Source: JAIVJG01 sp964236735
GTDB lineage: Bacteria > Acidobacteriota > Blastocatellia > Pyrinomonadales > Pyrinomonadaceae
Direction: 5' to 3'
Assembly: GCA_964236735.1 (NCBI GenBank)
Contig: CAXSFM010000011.1
Location: 107,138 to 171,137 of the forward strand
Length of the DNA stretch: 64,000 nt
Shown here piece by piece: positions 35,492 to 43,711 of this stretch. Within the stretch, counting starts at the first letter, position 1; each line of letters opens with the position of its first letter. Under the pieces are notes generated by a model. That model was not told the DNA's origin and made no database searches. It saw only the letters and a program-made list of their open reading frames with translations. A program made the translations under genes and the position numbers.

Positions 35492-35917
35492 TCACGTTGC
35501 GGGGTAAAGACGATAGAGCATGAGATAGACGATCACGCCGGTTACAGAGACGTAGAGCCAGAGCGGGAACGTCCAACGCGCGATGCGTTTGTGATGATTA
35601 AATTCGCCGCGAAGCGCGCGCCTGAGCGTCAGCGCGACGAGCGGGACGATAACCACCGCGAGAAAAACGTGCGTGATGAGAATCGTAAAATAAACCGGAC
35701 GCACCCAGCCCTCGCCCCTGAAATGCATCGAGCCGTATTGATAATGATAGGTCACGTATGAGATGAGAAAAAGTGTGGAGACGATGAGCGCGGCGATCAT
35801 GCAGGTGAGATGCGCCCTCACATGTCGGCGCGAGATGAAGTAGAGGCCGAGCAGCAACAGCACGCCGCTCGTAGCATTCAAGGCTGCATTCAAGTGCGGC
35901 AAAACTGAATTGTTCAT
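35492..35917 (-). CDS. DUF420 membrane protein of oxidase operon
   Basis: A 141-residue protein with four hydrophobic helices. Conserved His and Tyr residues occur in LPHLNAALNATSGVLLLLG, HRKxxAHLTC-like RRHVRAHLTCMI and SYVTYHYQYG, matching DUF420. Members accompany cytochrome c oxidase genes and some (CtaM) help assemble the oxidase. The ATG at 35917 follows a GTG one codon earlier. Position after COX IV supports the call. Confidence 0.85.
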   Translation of the reverse strand: MNNSVLPHLNAALNATSGVLLLLGLYFISRRHVRAHLTCMIAALIVSTLFLISYVTYHYQYGSMHFRGEGWVRPVYFTILITHVFLAVVIVPLVALTLRRALRGEFNHHKRIARWTFPLWLYVSVTGVIVYLMLYRLYPAT

Positions 35918-35947
35918 CACGCTGGCGGCAACTCTGTAGAGCCGTGC

Positions 35948-36259
35948 TTACTCTTTTTCGGATGCACGCTCTAAGAGCGTCCGGGACTTCGGCGTCAGGG
36001 CGTAAAAATCATTGCCGCGCTCTTCCAGCAATTCGCGCTCGACGAGCCGCTCGACTGTAAAGAACACTTCACGACGTTGGACGGGATCGTTACCGCCGGC
36101 TTCAAACAATTCGTGCAAATCAAGCGCGTCCTTGTTCATTTCATCGAACATACGCATGACGCGCAGTGACAAATCATCAATTTCAGATCCCATCTCTACA
36201 CCTATCGCCGGGCGTGCGTTGCTTGATCGGACGGACTGCGCGTTTAGGTGTCCCATCAT
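35948..36259 (-). CDS. Small winged-helix-like protein of oxidase operon
   Basis: A 103-residue protein; the ATG overlaps the stop of the upstream zinc-ribbon gene (ATGA), while an internal ATG at 36193 would remove 22 residues. The body is a helix-turn-helix-type alpha/beta segment (MFDEMNKDALDLHELFEAG, REVFFTVERLVERELLEERG, YALTPKSRTLLERA) as in winged-helix domains. No clear family. It may regulate or assemble the oxidase, but it could simply be a small operon protein. Confidence 0.65.
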   Translation of the reverse strand: MMGHLNAQSVRSSNARPAIGVEMGSEIDDLSLRVMRMFDEMNKDALDLHELFEAGGNDPVQRREVFFTVERLVERELLEERGNDFYALTPKSRTLLERASEKE

Positions 36260-36492
36260 GGGGTAGCTTTTTTAGCAGGATGCGCGGCCTTGGCCGGCGG
36301 AGCTTTCTTTTCGCTGATCTCTTCGTAACCGCAACGCTCGCATTGCCAGAGCGGGAAGGTGGCGTTCGGGTCGGCGGCGCTTTGATAGACGGCGCGGTCG
36401 GAGGGAATTATTTTTCCGCCGCAGACGGGACACGCGCGCCCGCGTATCGTCTGCTTTTCAATGTCAACCGCCGGTTGGATTTCTTCTGGCAT
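36256..36492 (-). CDS. Small zinc-ribbon protein of oxidase operon
   Basis: A 78-residue protein with two cysteine pairs: CPVCGG (about 21-26) and CERCGYEE (about 51-58), a rubredoxin-like zinc ribbon. The tail is Lys/Ala/Pro-rich. The start at 36492 has an AGGGAAAA site upstream. Its stop overlaps the next gene's start by 4 bases. Unknown role. Confidence 0.7.
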   Translation of the reverse strand: MPEEIQPAVDIEKQTIRGRACPVCGGKIIPSDRAVYQSAADPNATFPLWQCERCGYEEISEKKAPPAKAAHPAKKATP

Positions 36493-36527
36493 CAAATTTT
36501 CCCTGACTGATAAAACCTGCTTTCAAC

Positions 36528-36785
36528 TTAAAGCGTCCCGTCATCATCGTCTCTTCTACTTTTCAACACGACCACGAAGAACGAGCAAAAAATAGCGACC
36601 GGCGGAGCGAGCAGCACGAGGATGCCGGAGTTAATTGCGCGCGCCGTCTGTTCGCCGCCTTTCTCTAAAGCCGTCCGGCACAAAGCGCACTGCGCCGCAG
36701 CGTCAGGCGGAAAAAGCGCGAGCAACATTATTGCCAGAGCAAAGGTCAGCAGAATCAAGCACAGAGAACTTTTGCGCGTCAGCAT
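36528..36785 (-). CDS. Small two-helix membrane protein with CxxC
   Basis: An 85-residue protein. The first helix (SLCLILLTFALAIMLLALF) is a signal or anchor. It is followed by a short periplasmic loop with AQCALCRTALEKG, a CxxC pair, and a second helix (GILVLLAPPVAIFCSFFVVVL) ending in a charged tail. The ATG at 36785 has AGAGG 8 nt upstream. It lies 11 bp after COX IV. Proteins with this layout recur in oxidase clusters by memory; a copper or haem assembly role is only a guess. Confidence 0.7.
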   Translation of the reverse strand: MLTRKSSLCLILLTFALAIMLLALFPPDAAAQCALCRTALEKGGEQTARAINSGILVLLAPPVAIFCSFFVVVLKSRRDDDDGTL

Positions 36786-36796
36786 AAAAAACACCT

Positions 36797-37408
36797 CTAT
36801 GGAGTCGGCTCCGCTTCTTCAGTCTGTGTAGCCGCAGTGATGTGCGTCGTGCGTAGATTGTGCGAGCGGAAGCTGTCCGGGAAAAAGATGAACAGCAGGC
36901 AGATGCAAATCACCAGCATCGGCACGAGCGTTAAGACGAGACTCATGCGCTCGAAACGCAGGTGCATGAAATAGGCGATGATGAGCGCGGCCTTGATCAG
37001 CGAGAGGCCGATCAGGATGGTGAGCATCAATCCGAGACGTAATTGAATGTAACCGAGATAGACTTCAACGACCGTCAAAGCGAGCAGCCCGCCGAGCACG
37101 TTGAGAAAGAGGCGTGTGCCGCCCTCGAAGTGAACCGTGTCGGCGACGCGCGCAGGGCTGATTCCCTCTCCGATGGCGAAAGGGTTGATCCCGCGCTCTC
37201 TCATCGTCATCGCCGGGATAGCGATAAAAGTGAGCGCGAGCAGGAGGCAGACGGCGGTGAAAAAGAGGCTATCAATCGTCAGGAAGTTTCCTGCCTGCGA
37301 GGCATTTTTCCCCGCCAGCACGAGGAAAATCGCCGCCAGCAAAACGCAGACACCGATTAAAATCAGGTCTGACTTTTTCATCAAACCTCTCGCTGATGCA
37401 ACAGCCAT
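36797..37408 (-). CDS. Cytochrome c oxidase subunit IV-family protein
   Basis: A 203-residue membrane protein. The C-terminal 110 residues match the prokaryotic COX4 family: three helices including YLGYIQLRLGLMLTILIGLSLIKAALI, followed by AYFMHLRFERMSLVL. The N-terminal part adds two or three extra helices (LILIGVCVLLAAIFLVLAG), which is longer than the usual 100-residue subunit. It follows the second COX III gene. The first ATG (37408) has GGAG about 10 nt upstream; a second ATG at 37381 is an alternative. Confidence 0.85.
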   Translation of the reverse strand: MAVASARGLMKKSDLILIGVCVLLAAIFLVLAGKNASQAGNFLTIDSLFFTAVCLLLALTFIAIPAMTMRERGINPFAIGEGISPARVADTVHFEGGTRLFLNVLGGLLALTVVEVYLGYIQLRLGLMLTILIGLSLIKAALIIAYFMHLRFERMSLVLTLVPMLVICICLLFIFFPDSFRSHNLRTTHITAATQTEEAEPTP

Positions 37409-37443
37409 TTTCCTTTATCTCCCCGCCGAAAGAGTCAAGCCGG

Positions 37444-38115
37444 TTACGATGTCTTAACCGAGAGCAAATAAATCATCGGGAACACAAACATCCAGACCAG
37501 ATCAACGAAGTGCCAGTAGAGTCCGCTGATTTCCACATCCTCGTGGCGCGTCTTCCCGATTCTCAAAGCGATGACGCCGAGATAGATGACGCCTGTTAAG
37601 ACGTGGAACATGTGTAGGCCGGTGATGGAAAAGAAACTCGCGCCGAAGAGCGGCGGAGCCTGCGGCCAATTTTTCGCCCACAGTTTTGCAAACTCGCTGC
37701 CGGCGGCGACGCCAAAAGGACGCAAGCCCTCGTCAATCAAATGCTTCCACTCGTAAAGGTGGAGGACGAGAAAAGCGAGACCGCCGAGCATCGTCCCGCC
37801 AATCCAGCGACGCGCTGACTTGAGATTGTTGTGCGCCGAAGCCCTCACCGCCATCACCATCGTGAAACTGGACGCGAGCAGGCAGAGCGTCATCACCGTC
37901 GAGAAGACGATGCTCGGAAAGAAAGGAAAAGGCGTCGGCCACTGGTCGCTCGAAGCGCGCGAGTAAGAGTAACCGATCAGCATCGCGGAGAAAGTCATCG
38001 CGTCTGAAACGATGAACAGCCACATGCCGAGCTTGCGGTGTCCGACGTGATAGGGCAGCGCGCCGCCGTCCCAATCCGTCGCCCCGATCTGACCCAGACT
38101 AGCTTCGGTGCTCAA
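37444..38115 (-). CDS. Cytochrome c oxidase subunit III (second copy)
   Basis: A 223-residue COX III with six or seven helices. Landmarks: GHRKLGMWLFIVSDAMTF, SYSRASSDQWP, LTGVIYLGVIAL and GLYWHFVDLVWMFVFPMIYLL at the end, the typical C-terminal motif. It starts at TTG with GGAGGTGA upstream. It lies 6 bp after the other COX III gene, on the same strand. Confidence 0.9.
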   Translation of the reverse strand: MSTEASLGQIGATDWDGGALPYHVGHRKLGMWLFIVSDAMTFSAMLIGYSYSRASSDQWPTPFPFFPSIVFSTVMTLCLLASSFTMVMAVRASAHNNLKSARRWIGGTMLGGLAFLVLHLYEWKHLIDEGLRPFGVAAGSEFAKLWAKNWPQAPPLFGASFFSITGLHMFHVLTGVIYLGVIALRIGKTRHEDVEISGLYWHFVDLVWMFVFPMIYLLSVKTS

Positions 38116-38121
38116 GTAGTC

Positions 38122-38850
38122 TCACCTCCAGATGAAAAGAAGCAGGAACAGAAAGACCCATAAACCGTCCATGAAATGCCAGTAGAGTCCCACGATTTCC
38201 GTCATCGAGCGTCGCCGTCTTTCCACATTCACGGAAGTTGTTTGACGCTTTCGATTACCGAGTGCGATTAAATAAACAAGGCCGAGAATCCCTCCCAGCA
38301 AATGTATTCCGTGCAATCCCGTCAGCAAGTAAAAGAAAGAACTGTGCGGATTAGTCGAGACGTACAAACCCTGCGCGACGAGTTGTCTCCACGTCATCAA
38401 CTGCGACGCGAGGAAGGCGAAGCCGAGCGACAGGGTGACGAGCAGCCAGCGACGGTAATCCCCTTCCAGATTTTTCGCCTGCGCCTTGCGAGAGAGAGAG
38501 ATAGAAATGCTGCTCAACAAAATCAGGGCGGTGCTGACCCACGCAAAGGTCGGGAGCGGTATCGCCTTCCAGTCAGTCGAGCCGGGCAGTCCTTTGCGGA
38601 TGATGTAGGCGCTCACCAGCGCGAGGAACATCATTAGGATTGAGGCGATGCCCGCCATCATCCCGATGCGATAACGTTCCGCTGCAAATTTTTCACGACG
38701 CCCGTCTTGCCCGCCGGAGTCGCCGCCGTTCGAGCCGCCGCCGGAGTTTCGCCCGCCATCCCGCCCATTTCGCGGCAGCACATCGTCGAGGCTCAAGCCT
38801 TGAGACGCGCGCGTCGTGCCCGTATTTCTAGTGGTGACCGTTACTGCCAT
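38122..38850 (-). CDS. Cytochrome c oxidase subunit III (first copy)
   Basis: A 242-residue COX III. The first 52 residues are Gly/Asn/Ser-rich and hydrophilic. About five helices follow (GMMAGIASILMMFLALVSAY, TALILLSSISISLS, SLGFAFLASQLMTW, GIHLLGGILGLVYLIAL), and the protein ends GLYWHFMDGLWVFLFLLLFIW. The start at 38850 lies inside the 3' end of the COX I gene, overlapping by 23 bases. It is one of two COX III genes in tandem. Confidence 0.9.
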   Translation of the reverse strand: MAVTVTTRNTGTTRASQGLSLDDVLPRNGRDGGRNSGGGSNGGDSGGQDGRREKFAAERYRIGMMAGIASILMMFLALVSAYIIRKGLPGSTDWKAIPLPTFAWVSTALILLSSISISLSRKAQAKNLEGDYRRWLLVTLSLGFAFLASQLMTWRQLVAQGLYVSTNPHSSFFYLLTGLHGIHLLGGILGLVYLIALGNRKRQTTSVNVERRRRSMTEIVGLYWHFMDGLWVFLFLLLFIWR

Positions 38851-40762
38851 TGCCCGTCGTTCCCCGCAAGCCTGCGTGCCCTGTTGCTCCCGCCGCGTTC
38901 GGCATCGTCTCGTCCGGCGTACTCTGCAAGACGAAGTCCTGCGGCGCGCCCGGCACTGAAAACTCGTAAGCCCCGCGATAGACAGTCGGCAGCACGCCGT
39001 CGAAATTATTGTGCGGCGGCGGCGTCGAAGTGATCCATTCGAGCGTCGTCGCATCCCAGGGGTTGTCGCTCGCGCGCTCGCCCTTGAACATGCTCCAGAA
39101 AAAATTGAAGAGGAAAACCAGTTGCACGATAGCCGTGATGATGGCGGCGACGGTCACGAACATCACGAGCGGCCCCGTCGTGTTGAGGAAGCTATAGATA
39201 TGCTGTTCTTTGCCGTTGACGACCTCTGTGAACTGCGCGTAGCGGCGCGGCATCCCTAAGATGCCCATCGTATGCATCGGGATAAAAATGCAATAAACTC
39301 CAATGAGCGTCGGCCAGAAATGTATCCTGCCGAGACGCTCGCTCATCATGCGCCCGAACATTTTCGGGAACCAGAAATAGACGCCCGCGAACATGCCGAA
39401 GATCGCCGCCACGCCCATTACGAGATGAAAATGCGCGAGCACGAAATATGTGTCGTGCATCGAAAGATCGAGCGTCGTCTGTCCGAGCACGAGGCCGGTG
39501 ATGCCGCCCGCGACGAACAGCGAAACGAAGCCGATGGCAAACAGCATCGGCGTCGCGAAACGGATACGCGCGCCCCAGAGCGTCCCCAACCAGTTGAAAG
39601 TTTTAATCGCCGAGGGCACGCCGATGGAGAGCGTCAACACGGAGAACGCCATGCCCGTGTATGGACTCATGCCTGAGATGAACATGTGGTGTCCCCAGAC
39701 GAAGAATCCGAGCAGGCCGATAGCGAACATCGCGAAGACCATCGCGCGATAGCCGAAGATGGGTTTGCGCGCGAAGGTCGCGAGAATGTGGGAGGTCGCG
39801 CCCATGCCCGGCAGGATGGCGATATAGACCTCCGGGTGTCCGAAGAACCAGAAAAGATGTTGCCACAAAATCGGCGAGCCGCCCTGATGGTCTATCACGG
39901 TCGTGCCGTTGCTCAAACCGCCGGGGACAAAAAAACTCGTGCCCGCGTTGCGGTCGAGGAACAGCAGCACGCCCGCCGCCAGCAAGACGGGAAACGAAAG
40001 CAGCGCGAGAATTGCCGTCGTGAACCAAGACCAGCACGTCAGCGGCAGTCGCATGAGAGACATGCCGCGCGTGCGTAGATTGAGCATCGTCGTGATGAAA
40101 TTCAACGCGCCGAGCAACGAGCCGATGCAGAAAATGGCGATGCTGATAATCCACAAATTCATGCCCGTCGTCATACCGGGCACATTGAGCAGTCCGCCGA
40201 TGGCGCTCAAAGGCGGATAAGCCGTCCAGCCTCCCGTCGGGCCAACGACGCCTCCGCCGGACGCGAAGATAGCAGAGACTAAAACGACGAGGCCGACGAA
40301 CGTAACCCAGAACGAGAGCATGTTGAGGATGGGAAACGCCATGTCGTCGGCTCCCACCTGAATCGGCATAAAGTAATTGCCGAAGCCTCCCTGCGGCGCG
40401 GTCGTCAACACGAAGAAGACCATCATCGTGCCGTGCATCGTGACAAGCGAGAGATAAAACTCCGGCGTCATCACGCCGCCCGGCGCGCCCGTCTTAAAGA
40501 GCGTGCCGAGAATCGGCCAAGGCGTGCCCGGCCACGTCAAATTCAGACGCATCAGGACGGACATAATCAGCCCGATGAAGACCGCAAAAAGCGCCAGCAG
40601 TAGGTACTGGATGCCGATGACTTTGTGGTCAATGCTGAAAATGTATTTGCGTATGAAACTTGTCGGAGCCGCGTGTTGATGAGCCGCACCAGCAGCGTGC
40701 GCGTGCGACTCAGACGCATCAACTTCGTGTTGCGCGCCTTGCATGGGTTCCGCCTCTGCCAT
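38828..40762 (-). CDS. ctaD: Cytochrome c oxidase subunit I
   Basis: A 644-residue catalytic subunit with twelve or more helices. It has the low-spin haem His in TMHGTMMVFFVLTTA, the active-site FGHPEVYIAILPGMG (with the E of the D-pathway end and His-Tyr cross-link), the heme a3/CuB pair WGHHMFISGMSPYTG, and AHFHLVMGVAAI. These are A1-type features. The last 55 residues, rich in Gly/Asn/Thr, extend beyond the usual end. The start at 40762 has GAGGAG 9 nt upstream. It reduces oxygen to water while pumping protons. Confidence 0.95.
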   Translation of the reverse strand: MAEAEPMQGAQHEVDASESHAHAAGAAHQHAAPTSFIRKYIFSIDHKVIGIQYLLLALFAVFIGLIMSVLMRLNLTWPGTPWPILGTLFKTGAPGGVMTPEFYLSLVTMHGTMMVFFVLTTAPQGGFGNYFMPIQVGADDMAFPILNMLSFWVTFVGLVVLVSAIFASGGGVVGPTGGWTAYPPLSAIGGLLNVPGMTTGMNLWIISIAIFCIGSLLGALNFITTMLNLRTRGMSLMRLPLTCWSWFTTAILALLSFPVLLAAGVLLFLDRNAGTSFFVPGGLSNGTTVIDHQGGSPILWQHLFWFFGHPEVYIAILPGMGATSHILATFARKPIFGYRAMVFAMFAIGLLGFFVWGHHMFISGMSPYTGMAFSVLTLSIGVPSAIKTFNWLGTLWGARIRFATPMLFAIGFVSLFVAGGITGLVLGQTTLDLSMHDTYFVLAHFHLVMGVAAIFGMFAGVYFWFPKMFGRMMSERLGRIHFWPTLIGVYCIFIPMHTMGILGMPRRYAQFTEVVNGKEQHIYSFLNTTGPLVMFVTVAAIITAIVQLVFLFNFFWSMFKGERASDNPWDATTLEWITSTPPPHNNFDGVLPTVYRGAYEFSVPGAPQDFVLQSTPDETMPNAAGATGHAGLRGTTGNGSNGHH

Positions 40763-40810
40763 CTCTCTCGACTCCTCTCGCCCGCTTTGCAACGGGGCGC
40801 GAACGGGAAT

Positions 40811-41662
40811 TTAATGCGGTTCGTAAGCGTTCGGATACTTAGCAAGCAACTGCGTCACGCGCGTTTGAAACTGCGCCTGCGGCAACGCGATCAACTCGCT
40901 GTACTCGTCTGCTGTGAGCACGAGCATGAAACTTTTCATTTTGTAATGCTGCTGGCCGCACAACTCGGCGCAGGCTATTTCAAAACGACCTACTTGATTG
41001 GGCGTGAAATGCACGTCAATGTCTAAACCGGGCACGGCATCCTGTTTGAAGCGCAATTGTGGAACCCAGAAACTGTGCGTCACGTCGCGCGAAGTGAGAA
41101 CCATGTGAAGCGGGCGATTGACCTGCGCGACGAGCGTGCTGACCACAGAGTCGTCCGTCGAAGCGGGGTCAGCCGGGTCAAGGCCGATAAAGTTCAAAGA
41201 GTCGTCACTGATTTTCGCGGGGTCGGTGTGACCGAATTTTCCGTCAGCGCCGGCATAATGAAAGTTCCATTGAAATTGCTGCGCGGTGGTTTTGACCTGC
41301 GCGGCATTGGGCGGCGCACCCTCGAAATGCAGGCTCGCCCACACGAACTGTCCCTTGATGGCGATGGTGATAAAGACGATGGCCGTGATGACGACGCCGA
41401 GAATTTCGATCCGGCTGTTGCCGTGCGTATAGACCGCGCGCGAGCCGTCGCCCGTGTCTCGGAAACGCCAGAGGGCATAGCCGAGTCCGATCTGCGCGGC
41501 AGCAAAAGCGATACCGACGACGATGATGGTCAGGAGAAACTGTCTATCGTAAGCCGGGCCGTGTTCGGAGATAGATGGCGGAAACCACCAACCGCTCCCG
41601 ACGAACAGCCAGACTGACAGCAGCGTCATAACCCAGATTAACGCGGCAAGGGCACGCCCCAT
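40811..41662 (-). CDS. ctaC: Cytochrome c oxidase subunit II
   Basis: A 283-residue COX II. Two N-terminal helices (about 3-22, 38-60) are followed by the periplasmic CuA domain: FxWNFHYAGADG, HSFWVPQLRFKQDAVPG, and CAELCGQQHYKM with the C-x3-C-x3-H-x2-M copper ligands. There is no CxxCH, so it lacks the fused cytochrome c of caa3 types. The start at 41662 has AGGAG at the right distance; the ATG 9 bases earlier is too close to that site. Confidence 0.93.
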   Translation of the reverse strand: MGRALAALIWVMTLLSVWLFVGSGWWFPPSISEHGPAYDRQFLLTIIVVGIAFAAAQIGLGYALWRFRDTGDGSRAVYTHGNSRIEILGVVITAIVFITIAIKGQFVWASLHFEGAPPNAAQVKTTAQQFQWNFHYAGADGKFGHTDPAKISDDSLNFIGLDPADPASTDDSVVSTLVAQVNRPLHMVLTSRDVTHSFWVPQLRFKQDAVPGLDIDVHFTPNQVGRFEIACAELCGQQHYKMKSFMLVLTADEYSELIALPQAQFQTRVTQLLAKYPNAYEPH

Positions 41663-41780
41663 ATTTTGCATCTCCTGACGAGCGTTGATGCGATTTCAGA
41701 GTTTGAAGTTGAGAAACTGACGTTGACCACAACGGCGAAAACTGTCGTGTCCCGCCTCGCACATCAAAGCATCACCGACA

Positions 41781-42701
41781 TCATTTTTTGAAGACCATCA
41801 AACCGAAGAGAACAGGTAGATAAAGCACGGATGCCAGCAGAAGCCGGCGCGCGTTTTGTCGCGAGTGCGTGCGCGCGGCCTGAATGCTGCTGGCGAGAAA
41901 GAGCAGGCCGAGAATAAATGCGCCGTAGAAATAGATGGGGCCGGTCGTCCCTAAAATCGTCGGGAAGAGACTAGCGGGTATGAGCAGCAGCGTCCAGATG
42001 ACGATCTGCTGCGCCGTCCTTCTGCCTTCCGGCTCGACGACGGGCAGCATACAAATCCCCGCGCGCGCGTAGTCTTCGCGATACATCGTCGCGATGGCGA
42101 GGAAGTGCGGGAATTGCCACATGAAAAGAATCGTGAACAATGCCCACGCTTCGATGTTGATGCTCCCGGCGGCGGCAGCCCAGCCGATGAGCGGAGGAAT
42201 CGCGCCCGGAAAAGCTCCGACGACCGTCGAGAGAGTCGAGCGCGTCTTGAGCGGCGTATAGAAGAGCAGATAACCGGCGATGACTGCGAGACCCAAAGCT
42301 GCTGTCAGCAAATTGACGAGCGACGCGAGATACACTTCTGAACCGATGGTCAGCGTGAGACCGAATACAAGCGCCTGCGCCGGCGTGAGTTTGCCTGTCG
42401 GAAGCGGGCGCGTGGCCGTGCGACGCATACGCCGATCAAGGTCGCGCTCCATGAATTGATTGAGCGTCGCGATGCCGGACGAGAGCAATGCGATTCCAAA
42501 CATCGCGTGAAACAGCAGCGCGTAATCCAGCGCGCCTTTCGAGCCGAGACGAAACCCGGCGGCAGCCGTCAGCACGATGAGAAAAGTGATGCGCGGCTTG
42601 GTCAGTTCCATGTACGCGCTGAATTTCTCGCGCCACGCCAGGCTCACGCCCGTGTGTGTTCCCGGCATCTCCGAATCGAGTTCGATGGCTAAACCCTTCA
42701 T
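41781..42701 (-). CDS. ctaB: Protohaem IX farnesyltransferase (haem O synthase)
   Basis: A 306-residue UbiA-type prenyltransferase with nine helices. It has the conserved aspartate-rich motif NQFMERDLDRRMRRTATRP (about 82-100) and the second motif YTPLKTRSTLS (about 148). It makes haem O from haem B for the oxidase. It follows the cupredoxin gene by 52 bp and precedes COX II. An internal ATG at residue 12 is also possible. Confidence 0.93.
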   Translation of the reverse strand: MKGLAIELDSEMPGTHTGVSLAWREKFSAYMELTKPRITFLIVLTAAAGFRLGSKGALDYALLFHAMFGIALLSSGIATLNQFMERDLDRRMRRTATRPLPTGKLTPAQALVFGLTLTIGSEVYLASLVNLLTAALGLAVIAGYLLFYTPLKTRSTLSTVVGAFPGAIPPLIGWAAAAGSINIEAWALFTILFMWQFPHFLAIATMYREDYARAGICMLPVVEPEGRRTAQQIVIWTLLLIPASLFPTILGTTGPIYFYGAFILGLLFLASSIQAARTHSRQNARRLLLASVLYLPVLFGLMVFKK

Positions 42702-42753
42702 GCAGTGTGATTGCTAACCTTTGAAAATTTACTTCTGCTCAGTGATACGAAAA

Positions 42754-43662
42754 TCAATGCTGGTGCTCGTCGTGGCCGATCATCGGGAATTCGAGAGCGG
42801 GCATGATCGTCCATGAGCCGGCGTTGAATTCGGCAGTCATCTGCTCTGAGGCGAATTGAAAAGTAGCGTCTTTGTTTTCGCTCGCGGCGACGGTGATGAT
42901 CTGCGTCTGCTCTTGCTTGAACTTCTCGTGCCATGCGACGACGGTGTAAGTTCCCGGCGGAACGCCTTTGATTTCAAACTTTCCGTCGGGGCCGGTGACG
43001 GCATAGAAAGGATTCGTCATTACGCCGATGTAAGCCTTCATCCAGGGATGCTGATTGCACTTGACGGGTATCAACTCGAAGCGCGCGAATTTCTTATCCA
43101 ACGGAGCAGCGCCGGGGCCTTGTCCCTGATTGAACTTCTCGTTCTTGGTGGCTTGCACGTTGATGTTATGCGAAGTGGCGTCGCTGTTCTTTATCTCTAA
43201 AGTCTGCTTGGCCTGAACGCCGATGATGTGCGGCACATAATGACAACCGTGCTGGTCAAGGACGGCAGCTTGCGCGGGCGTGTCGAAAGAAAATCCCGTG
43301 ATGCTTTTTTGATCGGCGGTCTTCCCGTCCTTGATATAGACGAAGACGTTTCCGAGTTTTCCGTCCTTGACGACGACATCTTCCGTCGTCGCGTTCGGAT
43401 TCGTGCCGGAGCAGACGGGGTCTTGATCCATGCTGATCGTCTTCGGCGCGGGAGCCGTCCCGTTAAAATTGACCGTGCCGACAATCGAGCCTTCCTTGCC
43501 GCTCGGCTTATAGGGCGTCAGATTCTCGACCTGCGCCGAGTTCGCGTCGTCGCCTCCTTCAGAGTCTTCCTCATCCGCATCCTTGCCGCACGAGAGTGCG
43601 AACGTCAACAGGCAGAGAGCAAGCAGAAGTGCGAACAGAAATCGCGCGTGGACTCGAAACAT
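42754..43662 (-). CDS. Cupredoxin-like lipoprotein between bc and oxidase genes
   Basis: A 302-residue exported protein. The signal ends in LLTFALSC, a lipobox with C25 as the likely lipidated residue. An acidic linker follows. The core has HNINVQAT (about 165) and KCNQHPWM (about 203), giving His, Cys, His and Met in the C-x2-H-x2-M spacing of amicyanin-type type-1 copper sites. Then comes a carboxypeptidase-regulatory-like beta domain (GKFEIKGVPPGTYTVVAW) and a His-rich tail. GAGGAG precedes the ATG. It may carry electrons or deliver copper to the oxidase; copper binding is inference. Confidence 0.8.
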   Translation of the reverse strand: MFRVHARFLFALLLALCLLTFALSCGKDADEEDSEGGDDANSAQVENLTPYKPSGKEGSIVGTVNFNGTAPAPKTISMDQDPVCSGTNPNATTEDVVVKDGKLGNVFVYIKDGKTADQKSITGFSFDTPAQAAVLDQHGCHYVPHIIGVQAKQTLEIKNSDATSHNINVQATKNEKFNQGQGPGAAPLDKKFARFELIPVKCNQHPWMKAYIGVMTNPFYAVTGPDGKFEIKGVPPGTYTVVAWHEKFKQEQTQIITVAASENKDATFQFASEQMTAEFNAGSWTIMPALEFPMIGHDEHQH

Positions 43663-43711
43663 GACTGAAATCTCCTCAACTAAAATGTGCCGCTATGATA
43701 GCGCGAAAATC

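Noticed and set aside
38851..39054. Arg-rich 68-residue extension of COX III
   Set aside because: It reads out of frame through the COX I gene; composition shows a shadow frame.
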